64,000 nucleotides of DNA from Oscillospiraceae bacterium (GTDB taxonomy: Bacteria; Bacillota; Clostridia; Oscillospirales; Oscillospiraceae): NCBI GenBank assembly GCA_022800215.1, contig JAAWPV010000004.1, positions 1 through 64,000 on the forward strand, given 5' to 3'. This document shows positions 36,351-45,819 of this stretch, piece by piece. Each line of letters starts with the position of its first letter. Position 1 is the stretch's first letter. Made by a program: the position numbers and the translations under genes. The notes under the pieces are model-generated. The model saw nothing but the letters and a program-made list of their open reading frames with translations. It made no database searches and was not told the DNA's origin.

Positions 36351-38720
36351 ATGAATGACCTGTTTGAAAAATCCATTGAGACCTTAGAGCTTCCACGGGT
36401 GCTGGAGCTTCTCGCCAACGAGGCGGTGACGGCGGAGGGGAAGGAGCGCTGCCTTGCCCTCCGGCCTTTCACCGACCGCGACGACGTGGAGCGGGCTTTG
36501 GCGGAGACTTCCGCCGCGGTGGACCTTGTGTCCCTCAGGGGAGCGCCCTACTTCGGCAGTGTCCGGCCGGTCCGGGCCGCCCTCCAGCGGGCGGACATGG
36601 GGGGCAGCCTCAACACCCGGGAGCTTTTGGATATCGCCGCAGTGCTCCGCTGTGCCCGGGGGTGCATCGAGTACGCCGCCGACAGCGATAAAAAGACCCC
36701 CATGGACGCTCTGTTTCTGGGCCTTACCGCCCACCGTAGCCTGGAGGAGGAGATCTCGGGCTCCATCCTCTCCGAGGAGGAGATCGCCGACGCCGCCAGC
36801 CCGGAGCTTGCCGACATCCGCCGGAAAAAGCGGGCCACGGCAGCCCGGGTCCGGGACATTTTGCAGAAGCTCATCTCCTCCAACCAGTCCAAATATTTGC
36901 AGGAGAACATCATCACCCAGCGGAACGGCCGGTACGTGGTGCCCGTGAAGTCGGAGCACAAAAACGATGTGCCCGGTCTGGTCCACGATCTTTCCGCCAG
37001 CGGCGGCACCTTCTTTATCGAGCCTATGGGAGTGGTGAAGGCCAACAACGAGCTCCGGGAATTGGAAGCCCGGGAGCAGAAGGAGATCGAGCGGATCCTG
37101 GCGCAGCTCTCTGCCGGCTGCGCTGTCCATAAGGAGGACATTACCCAGGATTACGATTTCATCATTATGCTGGATGTGATCTTTGCCCGGGCGGGGCTTT
37201 CCCTCCGGATGCGGGGGATGGCCCCCAAAATCGTGGAAAAGGGTCTCCGTTTCGAAAGCGCCCGGCACCCTCTTCTGGACCGGGACACAGCGGTGAAAAA
37301 TGATCTGTGGCTGGGTCAGGACTTCGACACCCTGGTGGTGACAGGGCCCAACACCGGCGGTAAGACGGTGACCTTGAAGACCATCGGTCTGCTGATCCTC
37401 ATGGCCCAGTGTGGGCTTCACATCCCCGCCGCCGGGGACAGCTGCATGGCGGTCTTTGACCGGGTGCTGGCCGACATCGGCGACGAGCAGTCTATCGCCC
37501 AGAGCCTTTCCACCTTCTCCTCCCACATGGTGAACATCGTGGGCATCCTGAAGGAGGCCGATGACAAGACCCTGGTCCTCTTTGACGAGCTGGGGGCGGG
37601 CACCGACCCGGTGGAGGGGGCGGCCCTGGCCGCCGCCATCATCGAGGAGGCCCGGTCCCTGGGGGCCCTGGTGGCAGCCACCACCCACTATGCCGAACTG
37701 AAGGTCTATGCTATGACCACCCCGGGGGTGGAGAATGCCTCCTGCGAGTTCAATGTGGAGACTCTGGCCCCCACCTACAAGCTGCTCATCGGCATTCCCG
37801 GCAAGTCCAACGCCTTTGCCATCTCCAGGCGGCTGGGACTTCCCGACCATGTCATCGACGCCGCCGCGGGGCGGGTCTCTGCCGAAAACGTCCGGTTTGA
37901 GGACGTGCTCACCCAACTGGACCGTCAGCGGCAGGAGATGGAGAAGGAGAAGGAGGCCGCCCGGCTCCTCCGGCGGGAGACTGAGGAGGCCCGGGAGAAA
38001 GCCCGGCAGTACCGGGACGATTTGGAAAAGCAGCGCGCCAAGGCGGTGGAGAAGGCTCAGGCTGAGGCAAGGGCCATCCTGGACGAAGCCCGGAGGGCTG
38101 CCGACGATACCTTCAAAGAGCTGGACGATATGCGTAAGCGCAGCCGGCAGTCGGAGGACTGGCAGCGGGTCAATGAAGCCCGTTCCGGGCTCCGCCGCAG
38201 CCTCAACGAGGCGGAAGGCAAGCTGGGCGAAGCTCCACAGGCCCCCGTTCCGCCGCCTACCCGCCCGGCGGCGCGCGGGGACACGGTGGAGCTTGTGAAG
38301 ATGCCGGGAACCCGCGCAACCGTGCTGGATGTGAAAAAGGACGGCACCCTTCAGCTTCAGGCGGGGATTTTGAAGCTTACCGCTACCCAGGCCGAGGTTC
38401 GGGTCACCGAGAGCGAGACCCAGAAGTCGGTGAAAAAGATCGTGGAGCGGGCCTCCCGGGAACTGCGGAACCTGGGGGCTTCCTATGAGGTGGACTTGCG
38501 GGGCATGACAGGAGCTGAGGCCATTTTGGAGCTGGACCGGTTCCTGGACAACGCGGTCATGGGGAAACTTTCCGAGGTGCGCATTATCCACGGAAAGGGG
38601 ACAGGTGTTGTGCGGAATGCTGTCCGGGAGCATTTGAAGCGCAGCCCCTATGTGAAAACCTTCCGCCCGGGTAAGTATGGGGAGGGTGAAGATGGGGTCA
38701 CAGTGGCCCAACTTCGGTAA
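36351..38720 (+). CDS. mutS2: Endonuclease MutS2
   Basis: VTGPNTGGKTVTLKTIGLL, STFSSHMVNIVGIL, FDELGAGTDPVEGAALAAAI, C-terminal Smr domain VDLRGMTGAEA...IIHGKGTGVVRNAVREHL. Confidence 0.97.
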   Translation: MNDLFEKSIETLELPRVLELLANEAVTAEGKERCLALRPFTDRDDVERALAETSAAVDLVSLRGAPYFGSVRPVRAALQRADMGGSLNTRELLDIAAVLRCARGCIEYAADSDKKTPMDALFLGLTAHRSLEEEISGSILSEEEIADAASPELADIRRKKRATAARVRDILQKLISSNQSKYLQENIITQRNGRYVVPVKSEHKNDVPGLVHDLSASGGTFFIEPMGVVKANNELRELEAREQKEIERILAQLSAGCAVHKEDITQDYDFIIMLDVIFARAGLSLRMRGMAPKIVEKGLRFESARHPLLDRDTAVKNDLWLGQDFDTLVVTGPNTGGKTVTLKTIGLLILMAQCGLHIPAAGDSCMAVFDRVLADIGDEQSIAQSLSTFSSHMVNIVGILKEADDKTLVLFDELGAGTDPVEGAALAAAIIEEARSLGALVAATTHYAELKVYAMTTPGVENASCEFNVETLAPTYKLLIGIPGKSNAFAISRRLGLPDHVIDAAAGRVSAENVRFEDVLTQLDRQRQEMEKEKEAARLLRRETEEAREKARQYRDDLEKQRAKAVEKAQAEARAILDEARRAADDTFKELDDMRKRSRQSEDWQRVNEARSGLRRSLNEAEGKLGEAPQAPVPPPTRPAARGDTVELVKMPGTRATVLDVKKDGTLQLQAGILKLTATQAEVRVTESETQKSVKKIVERASRELRNLGASYEVDLRGMTGAEAILELDRFLDNAVMGKLSEVRIIHGKGTGVVRNAVREHLKRSPYVKTFRPGKYGEGEDGVTVAQLR

Positions 38721-38782
38721 AAGTTACTCGAATATGTAGCCAAACCTCCCCGGGAGGGGGCTACGATTTGGTGAAAATGCCG

Positions 38783-38812
38783 TTGACGGCGAGGGCAAAA
38801 ATTTGTTATACT
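38783..38812 (+). promoter_or_regulatory. ptsH promoter
   Basis: TTGACG (38783-38788), 18 nt, TATACT (38807-38812). Confidence 0.65.
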
Positions 38813-38850
38813 ATAAATACAGTACCAGTGTAGCATTGGGAGGGACTGCT

Positions 38851-39114
38851 ATGTACATGAAAGAAGTCACAGTCAGCAACCAGGTCGGTCTGCATGCGCG
38901 TCCGGCGACCTTCTTCATTCAGAAGGCCAACGAGTTCAAAAGCTCCATTTGGGTGGAAAAGGATGAACGCCGGGTGAATGCCAAGAGCTTGCTGGGCGTT
39001 CTGTCCCTGGGGATCGTCAAGGGAACAGCCATCAACCTCATTGCTGACGGTCCCGATGAGCAGGAGGCTGTGGAGGCCCTCATCGAACTCATCTCCAGCA
39101 ATTTTGACGACTGA
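38851..39114 (+). CDS. ptsH: Phosphocarrier protein HPr
   Basis: VGLHARPATFFIQKANEFKSSIWVEKDERRVNAKSLLGVLSLGI; His and regulatory Ser sites present. Confidence 0.93.
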   Translation: MYMKEVTVSNQVGLHARPATFFIQKANEFKSSIWVEKDERRVNAKSLLGVLSLGIVKGTAINLIADGPDEQEAVEALIELISSNFDD

Positions 39115-39132
39115 TCCAAACACATCGCGCAG

Positions 39133-39164
39133 AAGAGCGCCGCTCACCGCGGCGCTCTTTTCTT
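39133..39164 (+). terminator. ptsH terminator
   Basis: aagagcgccgc-tcacc-gcggcgctctt followed by ttc. Confidence 0.8.
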
Positions 39165-39191
39165 CATTCTTTCAGAGGGGAGGGAGCGCCT

Positions 39192-40094
39192 GTGATCTGC
39201 TCTCAATGCCCCAGAAGCTGCGGGGCGGAGCGTACTGAAGAGAGGAAGGGCGGCGTTTGCGCTATGCCCAGTCTGCCTGTCGTGGCGCGGGCAGCCCTCC
39301 ACTTTTGGGAAGAGCCCCCCATTTCGGGCAGCCGGGGGTCGGGGACGGTGTTTTTTTCCGGATGCAATCTCCGGTGCGTTTTCTGCCAGAACAGCCTTAT
39401 CAGCCAGGAGGGCTTCGGAAGGCTTGTGACGGTGGAGCGGCTTCGGGCCGTTTTTGAGGAGCTTATCGCCCAAGGAGCCCACAACATCAATCTGGTGACT
39501 CCTACCCACTTTGCCCATGTCATTCTGGAGGCGCTGGAGGAGCCCCTTCCTGTGCCCGTGGTGTGGAATACAGGGGGCTATGAGAGCCTGGAGACCCTCC
39601 GAAGCCTGGAGGGGAAGGTGCAGATCTACCTTCCTGACCTCAAATACCTGAACCCTGACCGGGCCCGGCGGTACTCTGCCGCTCCGGATTATCCCGAAAT
39701 CGCTACCGCCGCCATCCGGGAGATGGTGCGGCAGACAGGCCCATGTGAATTTGACGAAGAGGGGCTTTTGAAACGGGGAGTTATCATCCGCCATCTGATG
39801 CTGCCAGGGGGGCTTAATGAGGCTAAGGCGGTGATGGACTGGGTGGCGGATGCCTTCCCCCGGGGGACGGTGCAGTTTTCCCTTATGAGCCAGTATGTGC
39901 CCCTGGGAAGGGCGGGGGAGTTCCCTGAGATAAACCGTACCCTGCGGAAAAGCGAGATACGCGCTGCCCAGGGCTACATGGCGGCGCTGGACCTTCCCGG
40001 CTACACCCAAGAGGAGGCCTCCGCCAGCGGCGCGTTTGTGCCGGCCTTTGATCTTACGGGGGTAGAAAAAGCCGCCCCGCAAGAAAAGACTTGA
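39192..40094 (+). CDS. Radical SAM protein (PflA-like activase family)
   Basis: CSQCPRSCGA, GTVFFSGCNLRCVFCQN (CxxxCxxC), NLVTPTHF, YLPDLKYL. Confidence 0.9.
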   Translation: MICSQCPRSCGAERTEERKGGVCAMPSLPVVARAALHFWEEPPISGSRGSGTVFFSGCNLRCVFCQNSLISQEGFGRLVTVERLRAVFEELIAQGAHNINLVTPTHFAHVILEALEEPLPVPVVWNTGGYESLETLRSLEGKVQIYLPDLKYLNPDRARRYSAAPDYPEIATAAIREMVRQTGPCEFDEEGLLKRGVIIRHLMLPGGLNEAKAVMDWVADAFPRGTVQFSLMSQYVPLGRAGEFPEINRTLRKSEIRAAQGYMAALDLPGYTQEEASASGAFVPAFDLTGVEKAAPQEKT

Positions 40095-40160
40095 CTTCAA
40101 CCGGACTTTAAGGAGTAAACTTGGCAAGTTGATTTAGATAGAGAAGAGGGGAGAAAGTCC

Positions 40161-41576
40161 ATGGGAGCCTTACGTTTACAAGAGCAGAAGCCCAGATTCC
40201 GGAAAATGTGGCTGTTGGCCTGGCCCGCCATCATTGAGCAGATCTTGGGTACTTTGGTCAACTATGTGGACACTGCTATGGTGGGTACCATGGGTGCCAC
40301 CGGAACGGCGGCGGTGTCGGTAAATGGGCCCGTCATCTGGCTCATCGGCGGTATCCTCACCGGCGTGGGGGTGGGCTACTCGGTCCAGGTGTCCAACGCC
40401 GTGGGCGCCGGGGACATGGAGAAGGTGAAAACCACCCTTCGCCAGGCGGTGCTGGCCACTCTGGTCTGCGGCCTGACGGCCACTGCACTGTATGAAGTTC
40501 TGGGCGGCAAGATCCCTGAGTGGCTGGGAGCCAAACCCGAAGTGCTGCCCCACGCCATCAACTACCTGCGTATTTATGCCGCCGCCCTTCTTTTCCGGGG
40601 CTTCCAGGCGGTGTTCGGCACCACATTGCGGTGCATGGGGGACTCCAAGACCCCCATGGTCCTCAACACCGTCGCCAACCTGATGAACATGGTGCTGAAC
40701 TTCCTATTCATCTACCCTACCCGAACCTGGGAGGGGATCCATATCTTTGGCCTCTCCATCGGTGAGGGACTTGTCATTCCCGGCATGAACTGGGGCGTGG
40801 AAGGCGCCGCCATCGCCACCGCCATCTCGGTGGCGGTCACCGGGCTTTGGATGTGTGCCGCTACCCTTCGGAAAGAGCCCTACCGTACCTCTCTCCGGGA
40901 GGGCATGGCCCCTGATAGGGACATTATCCGCCGGGCGGTGAAGCTGGGTGTGCCTTCTGCCTTGCAGAACGCCATTGTCAATGTGGGTCAGATCTTCATG
41001 ACCAGCCTTGTGGCCCATGAGCTTACCACCGTGGCTCTGGCGGCCAACCAGATCGCTGTCACCGCCGAGAGTTTTTGCTATATGCCCGCCGCCGGCATCG
41101 GCATGGCGGCCACCGCCCTGGTGGGCCAGGCGGTGGGTGCACGGGAGAAGGAGGACGCCGACGCCTACGGTGCTTTGACAGGGGGCTGTGCTTTCCTGCT
41201 GTGCTGCGTCACGGGTGGCATCCTCTATCTGGCGGCCCCGGTGCTGGCGGGTTTCTTCAATACGGATGCAGGTGTGGTGGCAGGCGCCGCCATGGCCTTG
41301 CAGATCGTCTCCATCGCCGAGCCTTTTCAGGCGGTGAACATGGTGCTGTCCAGCGCCCTCCGGGGGGCGGACGATGTGCGGTTTCCCATGGTGGTGGGAC
41401 TTGTTGGTATGTGGTGCGTTCGGGTGCCGCTGGCTTATGTCTTCGTACTGGGGATGAAGATGGAACTGGCCGGCGTGTGGGTAGCGATGACCATCGACCT
41501 CATCGTCCGGGGCGTTTTGTGTATCCTCCGCTGGAAGAGCGGCAGGTGGAAGAAGCTCAGCGGGCTGGAAACGTAA
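40161..41576 (+). CDS. MATE family efflux transporter
   Basis: WLLAWPAIIEQILGTLVNYVDTAMVG, 12-TM pattern, GVEGAAIATAIS. Confidence 0.94.
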   Translation: MGALRLQEQKPRFRKMWLLAWPAIIEQILGTLVNYVDTAMVGTMGATGTAAVSVNGPVIWLIGGILTGVGVGYSVQVSNAVGAGDMEKVKTTLRQAVLATLVCGLTATALYEVLGGKIPEWLGAKPEVLPHAINYLRIYAAALLFRGFQAVFGTTLRCMGDSKTPMVLNTVANLMNMVLNFLFIYPTRTWEGIHIFGLSIGEGLVIPGMNWGVEGAAIATAISVAVTGLWMCAATLRKEPYRTSLREGMAPDRDIIRRAVKLGVPSALQNAIVNVGQIFMTSLVAHELTTVALAANQIAVTAESFCYMPAAGIGMAATALVGQAVGAREKEDADAYGALTGGCAFLLCCVTGGILYLAAPVLAGFFNTDAGVVAGAAMALQIVSIAEPFQAVNMVLSSALRGADDVRFPMVVGLVGMWCVRVPLAYVFVLGMKMELAGVWVAMTIDLIVRGVLCILRWKSGRWKKLSGLET

Positions 41577-41587
41577 AAAAGTTGTGG

Positions 41588-41622
41588 AAGGACCGGAGGC
41601 AAGTGCCTCCGGTCCTTTTTTC
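41588..41622. terminator. Terminator between convergent MATE and LysR genes
   Basis: aaggaccggaggca-ag-tgcctccggtcctt plus T-tract. Confidence 0.85.
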
Positions 41623-41632
41623 TGCATTCTGC

Positions 41633-42544
41633 TTAAAGGGAAGGCCCCAGAGCTTGCTGGGCAGTGAGGTAATGGATGTACTGCCGAAGAATGGGGTTGT
41701 CCTGGTGTTCCTGGGGTGCGGTGGCGAGAATATCCCAGGATGGGAAGCTGTGTGGCCCATCATGGCGAAACGGGAGGGCAGCTAAGCCATCCATCAGGTT
41801 CGTGTAGAGGAAATGAAGCCTTGTGTCAAAGTAAGCCGCTCCTGAGCTGCGGATGGTGCGCAGAAGCGTCAGGGGGTCGTGGGAGGGGAAGGGGAGAAAT
41901 TCTGCTTCAACGCCCTCGGCATGAAAGCAGTGCTGGATATCTTCAGAAAGTCTGGAGCTGGCGTTCAAAAGGATGGGATGGCGGGCCAAGTCGCTGAGAA
42001 GGATCTCCTCCTTCTGGGCCAGGGGATCCTCCTGACGGAGAAGAAGGTAGGTGGGAGATTTCTGAAGCAGGACGCTGAATGTGGTTTCCGGCTCCCCGCG
42101 TTCACCGGAAATGATCAGATCCAAAAGTCCTGCGGACAAGCGGCTAAGCAGTTTTTCCGGGGGCAGGATCTCGTAGGAAAACTGGACCTCCGGATGAGCC
42201 TGAGCAAAGGCTTCTGCATGACCGGCGGGCCAAAGGTTATAGGTCATCTGACCATAGCCTACCCGTAAAACGCTCCGCTGCTCCCGCTTGAGGGGTTCCA
42301 GTTCCTCCAAAGCCTTATCCCAGTTGCGGAGAAGGACATGGGCGTGGCGGTACAAGATATGCCCGGCGGGGGTGGGCTCTGTCCCGGACTTTTTACGGCG
42401 GAGCAGCTTGATGCCTACCTCGCGCTCCAAAGTAAGGATGGCCTTGGAGAGAGCCTGACGGGAGAGGGAAAGCCGCTCGGCGGCCTTGGCCATGCTGCCT
42501 AATTCACAAACAGCAGTGTAATACTGCAAAACGACCAGATTCAC
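41633..42544 (-). CDS. LysR-family transcriptional regulator (GTG start)
   Basis: LQYYTAVCELGSMAKAAERLSLSRQALSKAILTLEREVGIKLLRRKKSGTEPTPAG. Confidence 0.9.
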   Translation of the reverse strand: MNLVVLQYYTAVCELGSMAKAAERLSLSRQALSKAILTLEREVGIKLLRRKKSGTEPTPAGHILYRHAHVLLRNWDKALEELEPLKREQRSVLRVGYGQMTYNLWPAGHAEAFAQAHPEVQFSYEILPPEKLLSRLSAGLLDLIISGERGEPETTFSVLLQKSPTYLLLRQEDPLAQKEEILLSDLARHPILLNASSRLSEDIQHCFHAEGVEAEFLPFPSHDPLTLLRTIRSSGAAYFDTRLHFLYTNLMDGLAALPFRHDGPHSFPSWDILATAPQEHQDNPILRQYIHYLTAQQALGPSL

Positions 42545-42732
42545 GATGGTATCCTCCAGGGAAAATGTTTGTCTGAGATGATTATACCAGCCGGTCAAAT
42601 GAAATACAAGGAGACGCAACAAAAAGTTGACATAGGACAAAGAAAATCTTCTTCCGCTCACAGGGAAGTACAGGTAAAATAAATGCGATGTGGATTTGAT
42701 ACAAGTCCATTATTCATAAAAAAAGAAGGAGT

Positions 42733-44817
42733 ATGAGCATGAAGGAGACAAAGAAGATTTTCCACCGGCTGCTGGCCCTGACGCTGGCTGCCGGGCTGTG
42801 CCTGAGCGCTTCGGGCTGCGGCAAGAAGGAAGCAGAGGAGGACGGCGTCTATACTGCCGGCGAATATACCGCCAGCGCCCAGGGTATGGGCGGCCAGGTG
42901 CCTGTTACTGTTACCTTCTCCGCCAATGAGATCACCAAGGTGGAGATCGGGGAGCACAACGAGACTCCCGGCATCAGTGACCCCGCCATCGAGCAGCTGC
43001 CCGACGCCATCGTGAAGGCCCAGTCTGCCGATGTGGACGTGGTGAGCGGCGCAACCGTCACCAGCACTGCCATTATCGAGGCAGTTAAGTCCTGCATCGC
43101 TCAGGCCAAGGGCGAGGAAGTCGGCGGCGGTGCCGACGGTTACACCGCCGGCACCTACACTGCCACTGTCACCGGTATGGGCGGCCCCTTTGAGCTGAGC
43201 GTTACCTTCTCCGATGATGCCATTACCGACATCCGGGCCGGAGAGAATGAAGAGACCATCATGGTTGGTACGGAGGCCATCCGTATTCTGGGCGAGCGGA
43301 TCATCGCCAGCCAGTCGCTGGGCGTGGATACCCTGACCGGCGCCACCATTACCAGCATGGCCGTCCTCAGCGGCGTGAAGGACTGCGTCAACAAGGCCGG
43401 CGGTGACGTTGCCGCTTTGCAGGTTGTTTCCGCCCCTGTGGAGACCTATGAGGGAAAGACCCGGGAAGCTGATATTATCGTGGTCGGCGGCGGCCTGGCC
43501 GGTATCACCACCGCCATCTCTGCTGCGGTCAACGGCGGAAATGTGATCCTGCTGGAGAAGAAGGCCTATTTGGGCGGCAACTCGGTCCTCTCCACCGGCA
43601 CCTTCATCCTGGGCGGCACCAGCGTTCAGGCCGGTCTGGATATCCAGGATGACCCCGATACCTTCTACAACTGGGAGATCGCCGCCGGCGAGGGCAAAAA
43701 GGACCCTGAGAAAGTCGCTATGGTGGCCTATCACAGCCAGGATCTGATTGACTTCTTTTCCTCTCTGGGTGTGAATTTCAACACGGAGAAGGTCAATTCC
43801 ACCGACGGTTCCGAGATCAACAGAGGTCATGCCCTGTCTCCCAATATCGGCACCGGTGTCGCTACTCTGGTGAGCCAGCTGGCGAACAACGGCGTTGATG
43901 TGCGCTTTGAGACGGATGTAAACGGCCTTATTACCGACGACAGCGGTGCTGTTATCGGTGTTACTGCCACCAACGCTGCCGGCGAGGCAGAGGAGTACTA
44001 TGGTAAGCAGATCGTACTGGCCTCCGGCGGCTTTGGCGATAATAACGATATGATCGTGAAGTACTGGGGCGAGGAATATGACGGCCTGGTTTACGGCGGC
44101 AGTAAGGGTATGGATGGCACCATGATGCGGGCGGCCATGGATCTGGGCGCTGCAACGGTGGACATGGAGGATGCCCATATTGATGCGACCCTGGAAGTCA
44201 CCCGGGGCGTGACCATTACCACCAATCTGCTGCGGAACTGCAGCAGCATTCTGGTCCGTCAGTCTACCGGTGAGCGTTTTGCCGATGAGCAGAGTAGCCA
44301 CTCTGAGATCGCGGCGGCCGCCATGCACGACCTGGGCGATCCCTATTACTATGAGATCTGCAACTCCGACATGTTCACCTATAGTGAGGCCGTGGCTGCC
44401 AAGGCAAAGTCCTATGTGGCCATGGGGCTGACCACTCAGTATGACACGGTGGAGGACATGGCCGCCGGTATCGGTGTGGATGCCGGCACCCTGCAAAAGA
44501 CGATTGATGACTTCAATGCCGCCGTCCGGGGTGAAGTTGCCGATCCTTTTGGCCGTGAGCGTTTTGGAGCCACCGAGTTGGCCGCGCCCTTCTATGTGCT
44601 GAAGGTTTCCAACGGCGTAGCCTGCACGACCGGCGGATTGAAGACCAACAACAATTTCCAGGTGCTTGACGAGGAGGGCAATGCCATCGAGGGGCTCTAT
44701 GCGGCCGGTGAGATGACCGGCGGCTCCCGGGTCCACTACATCGGCGGTGACGCACTGTCAAACGCCTCCGTGGGCGGTATGCTCCTGGGCCAGCAGTTGG
44801 CTGAGATGAACAAGTAA
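42733..44817 (+). CDS. Lipoprotein flavoprotein reductase: two FMN-binding domains plus FAD_binding_2 domain
   Basis: Lipobox LSASGCGKK; DVVSGATVTSTA and DTLTGATITSMA flavinylation-type motifs; DIIVVGGGLAGITTAISAAVNGGNVILLEK. Confidence 0.92.
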   Translation: MSMKETKKIFHRLLALTLAAGLCLSASGCGKKEAEEDGVYTAGEYTASAQGMGGQVPVTVTFSANEITKVEIGEHNETPGISDPAIEQLPDAIVKAQSADVDVVSGATVTSTAIIEAVKSCIAQAKGEEVGGGADGYTAGTYTATVTGMGGPFELSVTFSDDAITDIRAGENEETIMVGTEAIRILGERIIASQSLGVDTLTGATITSMAVLSGVKDCVNKAGGDVAALQVVSAPVETYEGKTREADIIVVGGGLAGITTAISAAVNGGNVILLEKKAYLGGNSVLSTGTFILGGTSVQAGLDIQDDPDTFYNWEIAAGEGKKDPEKVAMVAYHSQDLIDFFSSLGVNFNTEKVNSTDGSEINRGHALSPNIGTGVATLVSQLANNGVDVRFETDVNGLITDDSGAVIGVTATNAAGEAEEYYGKQIVLASGGFGDNNDMIVKYWGEEYDGLVYGGSKGMDGTMMRAAMDLGAATVDMEDAHIDATLEVTRGVTITTNLLRNCSSILVRQSTGERFADEQSSHSEIAAAAMHDLGDPYYYEICNSDMFTYSEAVAAKAKSYVAMGLTTQYDTVEDMAAGIGVDAGTLQKTIDDFNAAVRGEVADPFGRERFGATELAAPFYVLKVSNGVACTTGGLKTNNNFQVLDEEGNAIEGLYAAGEMTGGSRVHYIGGDALSNASVGGMLLGQQLAEMNK

Positions 44818-44831
44818 AGTCCTTTTGATTC

Positions 44832-44864
44832 AAAGAGACGGCCCCTCGGGGCCGTCTCTTTTTA
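44832..44864. terminator. Bidirectional terminator
   Basis: aaagagacggcccc-tc-ggggccgtctcttt followed by tta. Confidence 0.88.
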
Positions 44865-45761
44865 TATGCCGGGGAAATCCGGCTCCATGAGCCTTGCCAT
44901 ATCGGCGGGAAGGGGGGAATCGAAGGTCAGCCTCTCCCCGGTGAAGGGCTGGGTCAGCTCCAGGTGGGCGGAATGGAGGGCGGGCCGGGGAATGAGGTCT
45001 ATATCCTCGGTGCCGTAAAGGAAATCCCCGGCCAGAGGGTGGCCTAGGTGGGTCATATGGACCCTTATTTGATGGGTGCGGCCCGTTTCCAGCCGGAGCC
45101 GGAGCAAGGAGAGGCGGGAATTGCTGTCCAATACCTTGTAATGGGTCCGGGCGGGCTTGCCGTCAGGGCGGACGCATTGGCGGATGTAGGAATCCTCTGT
45201 GCGGCCCAGGGGGGCGTCCACCGTGCCCGAAAGGGGGAAAGGGGTGCCCTCACAGATGGCGAGATATTCCCGAAGAAAAGCCCCTGAGTGGAGGGCGGAA
45301 GTGAGGACGTGCTGGGCGGCGGGGTGTTTGGCCACCACCATAAGCCCCGAAGTGCCCTTGTCCAGCCGGTGGACCGGGTGGAAGCCGGCCTCCAGGCCGA
45401 TCTGATGATAGTAGTTTACCAGCCGGGCCCCCAGAGAGTCATCCCAGCTCCCGGCGCAGGGGTGGACCGCAAGGCCGGGGGGCTTGTCCACCACCAGAAG
45501 GTCCGCATCCTCGTAGCGGATGTCCACCGGGCCCTCGTTGGGCATAATGTCCGAAGGGGCCTTGTCGTCGGCTAAGATCGCCACCACCTGCCCGGCGTGG
45601 ACCAGATAGCTTGTGTAGATGTCCTCCCCGTCCAGAAGAAGGCCATGGGGCCGGTGCTTGGAGCGGCGGATGGCCGAGGTGGACAGGCCGTGGCGGTGAA
45701 GGATGGCGTCCACCCGCTTGCCCTCCTCCTCAGGTGTGACGGGAAATTCCAGATAGCGCAC
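44862..45761 (-). CDS. RluA family pseudouridine synthase
   Basis: YEDADLLVVDKPPGLAVHP, GFHPVHRLDKGTSGLMVVAK, RLETGRTHQIRVHMTHLGHPLAGD. Confidence 0.95.
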   Translation of the reverse strand: MRYLEFPVTPEEEGKRVDAILHRHGLSTSAIRRSKHRPHGLLLDGEDIYTSYLVHAGQVVAILADDKAPSDIMPNEGPVDIRYEDADLLVVDKPPGLAVHPCAGSWDDSLGARLVNYYHQIGLEAGFHPVHRLDKGTSGLMVVAKHPAAQHVLTSALHSGAFLREYLAICEGTPFPLSGTVDAPLGRTEDSYIRQCVRPDGKPARTHYKVLDSNSRLSLLRLRLETGRTHQIRVHMTHLGHPLAGDFLYGTEDIDLIPRPALHSAHLELTQPFTGERLTFDSPLPADMARLMEPDFPGI

Positions 45762-45819
45762 GGGCGGACGCCTCCTTTCAAATGGGATAGGAAAAGGGTA
45801 TCACAGCCGGGGCGGAAAG

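Noticed and set aside
36384-38711. 775-aa minus-strand ORF opposite mutS2
   Set aside because: Antisense shadow of mutS2; no recognisable family.
38725-38760. gtagcc..cctccccgggagg..ggctac hairpin after mutS2 considered as a terminator
   Set aside because: No T-tract and imperfect internal pairing; could be a processing stem but support is weak.
42658-44736. 692-aa minus-strand ORF opposite the flavoprotein gene
   Set aside because: Antisense shadow; Gly/His/Asn/Ile-rich nonsense composition.
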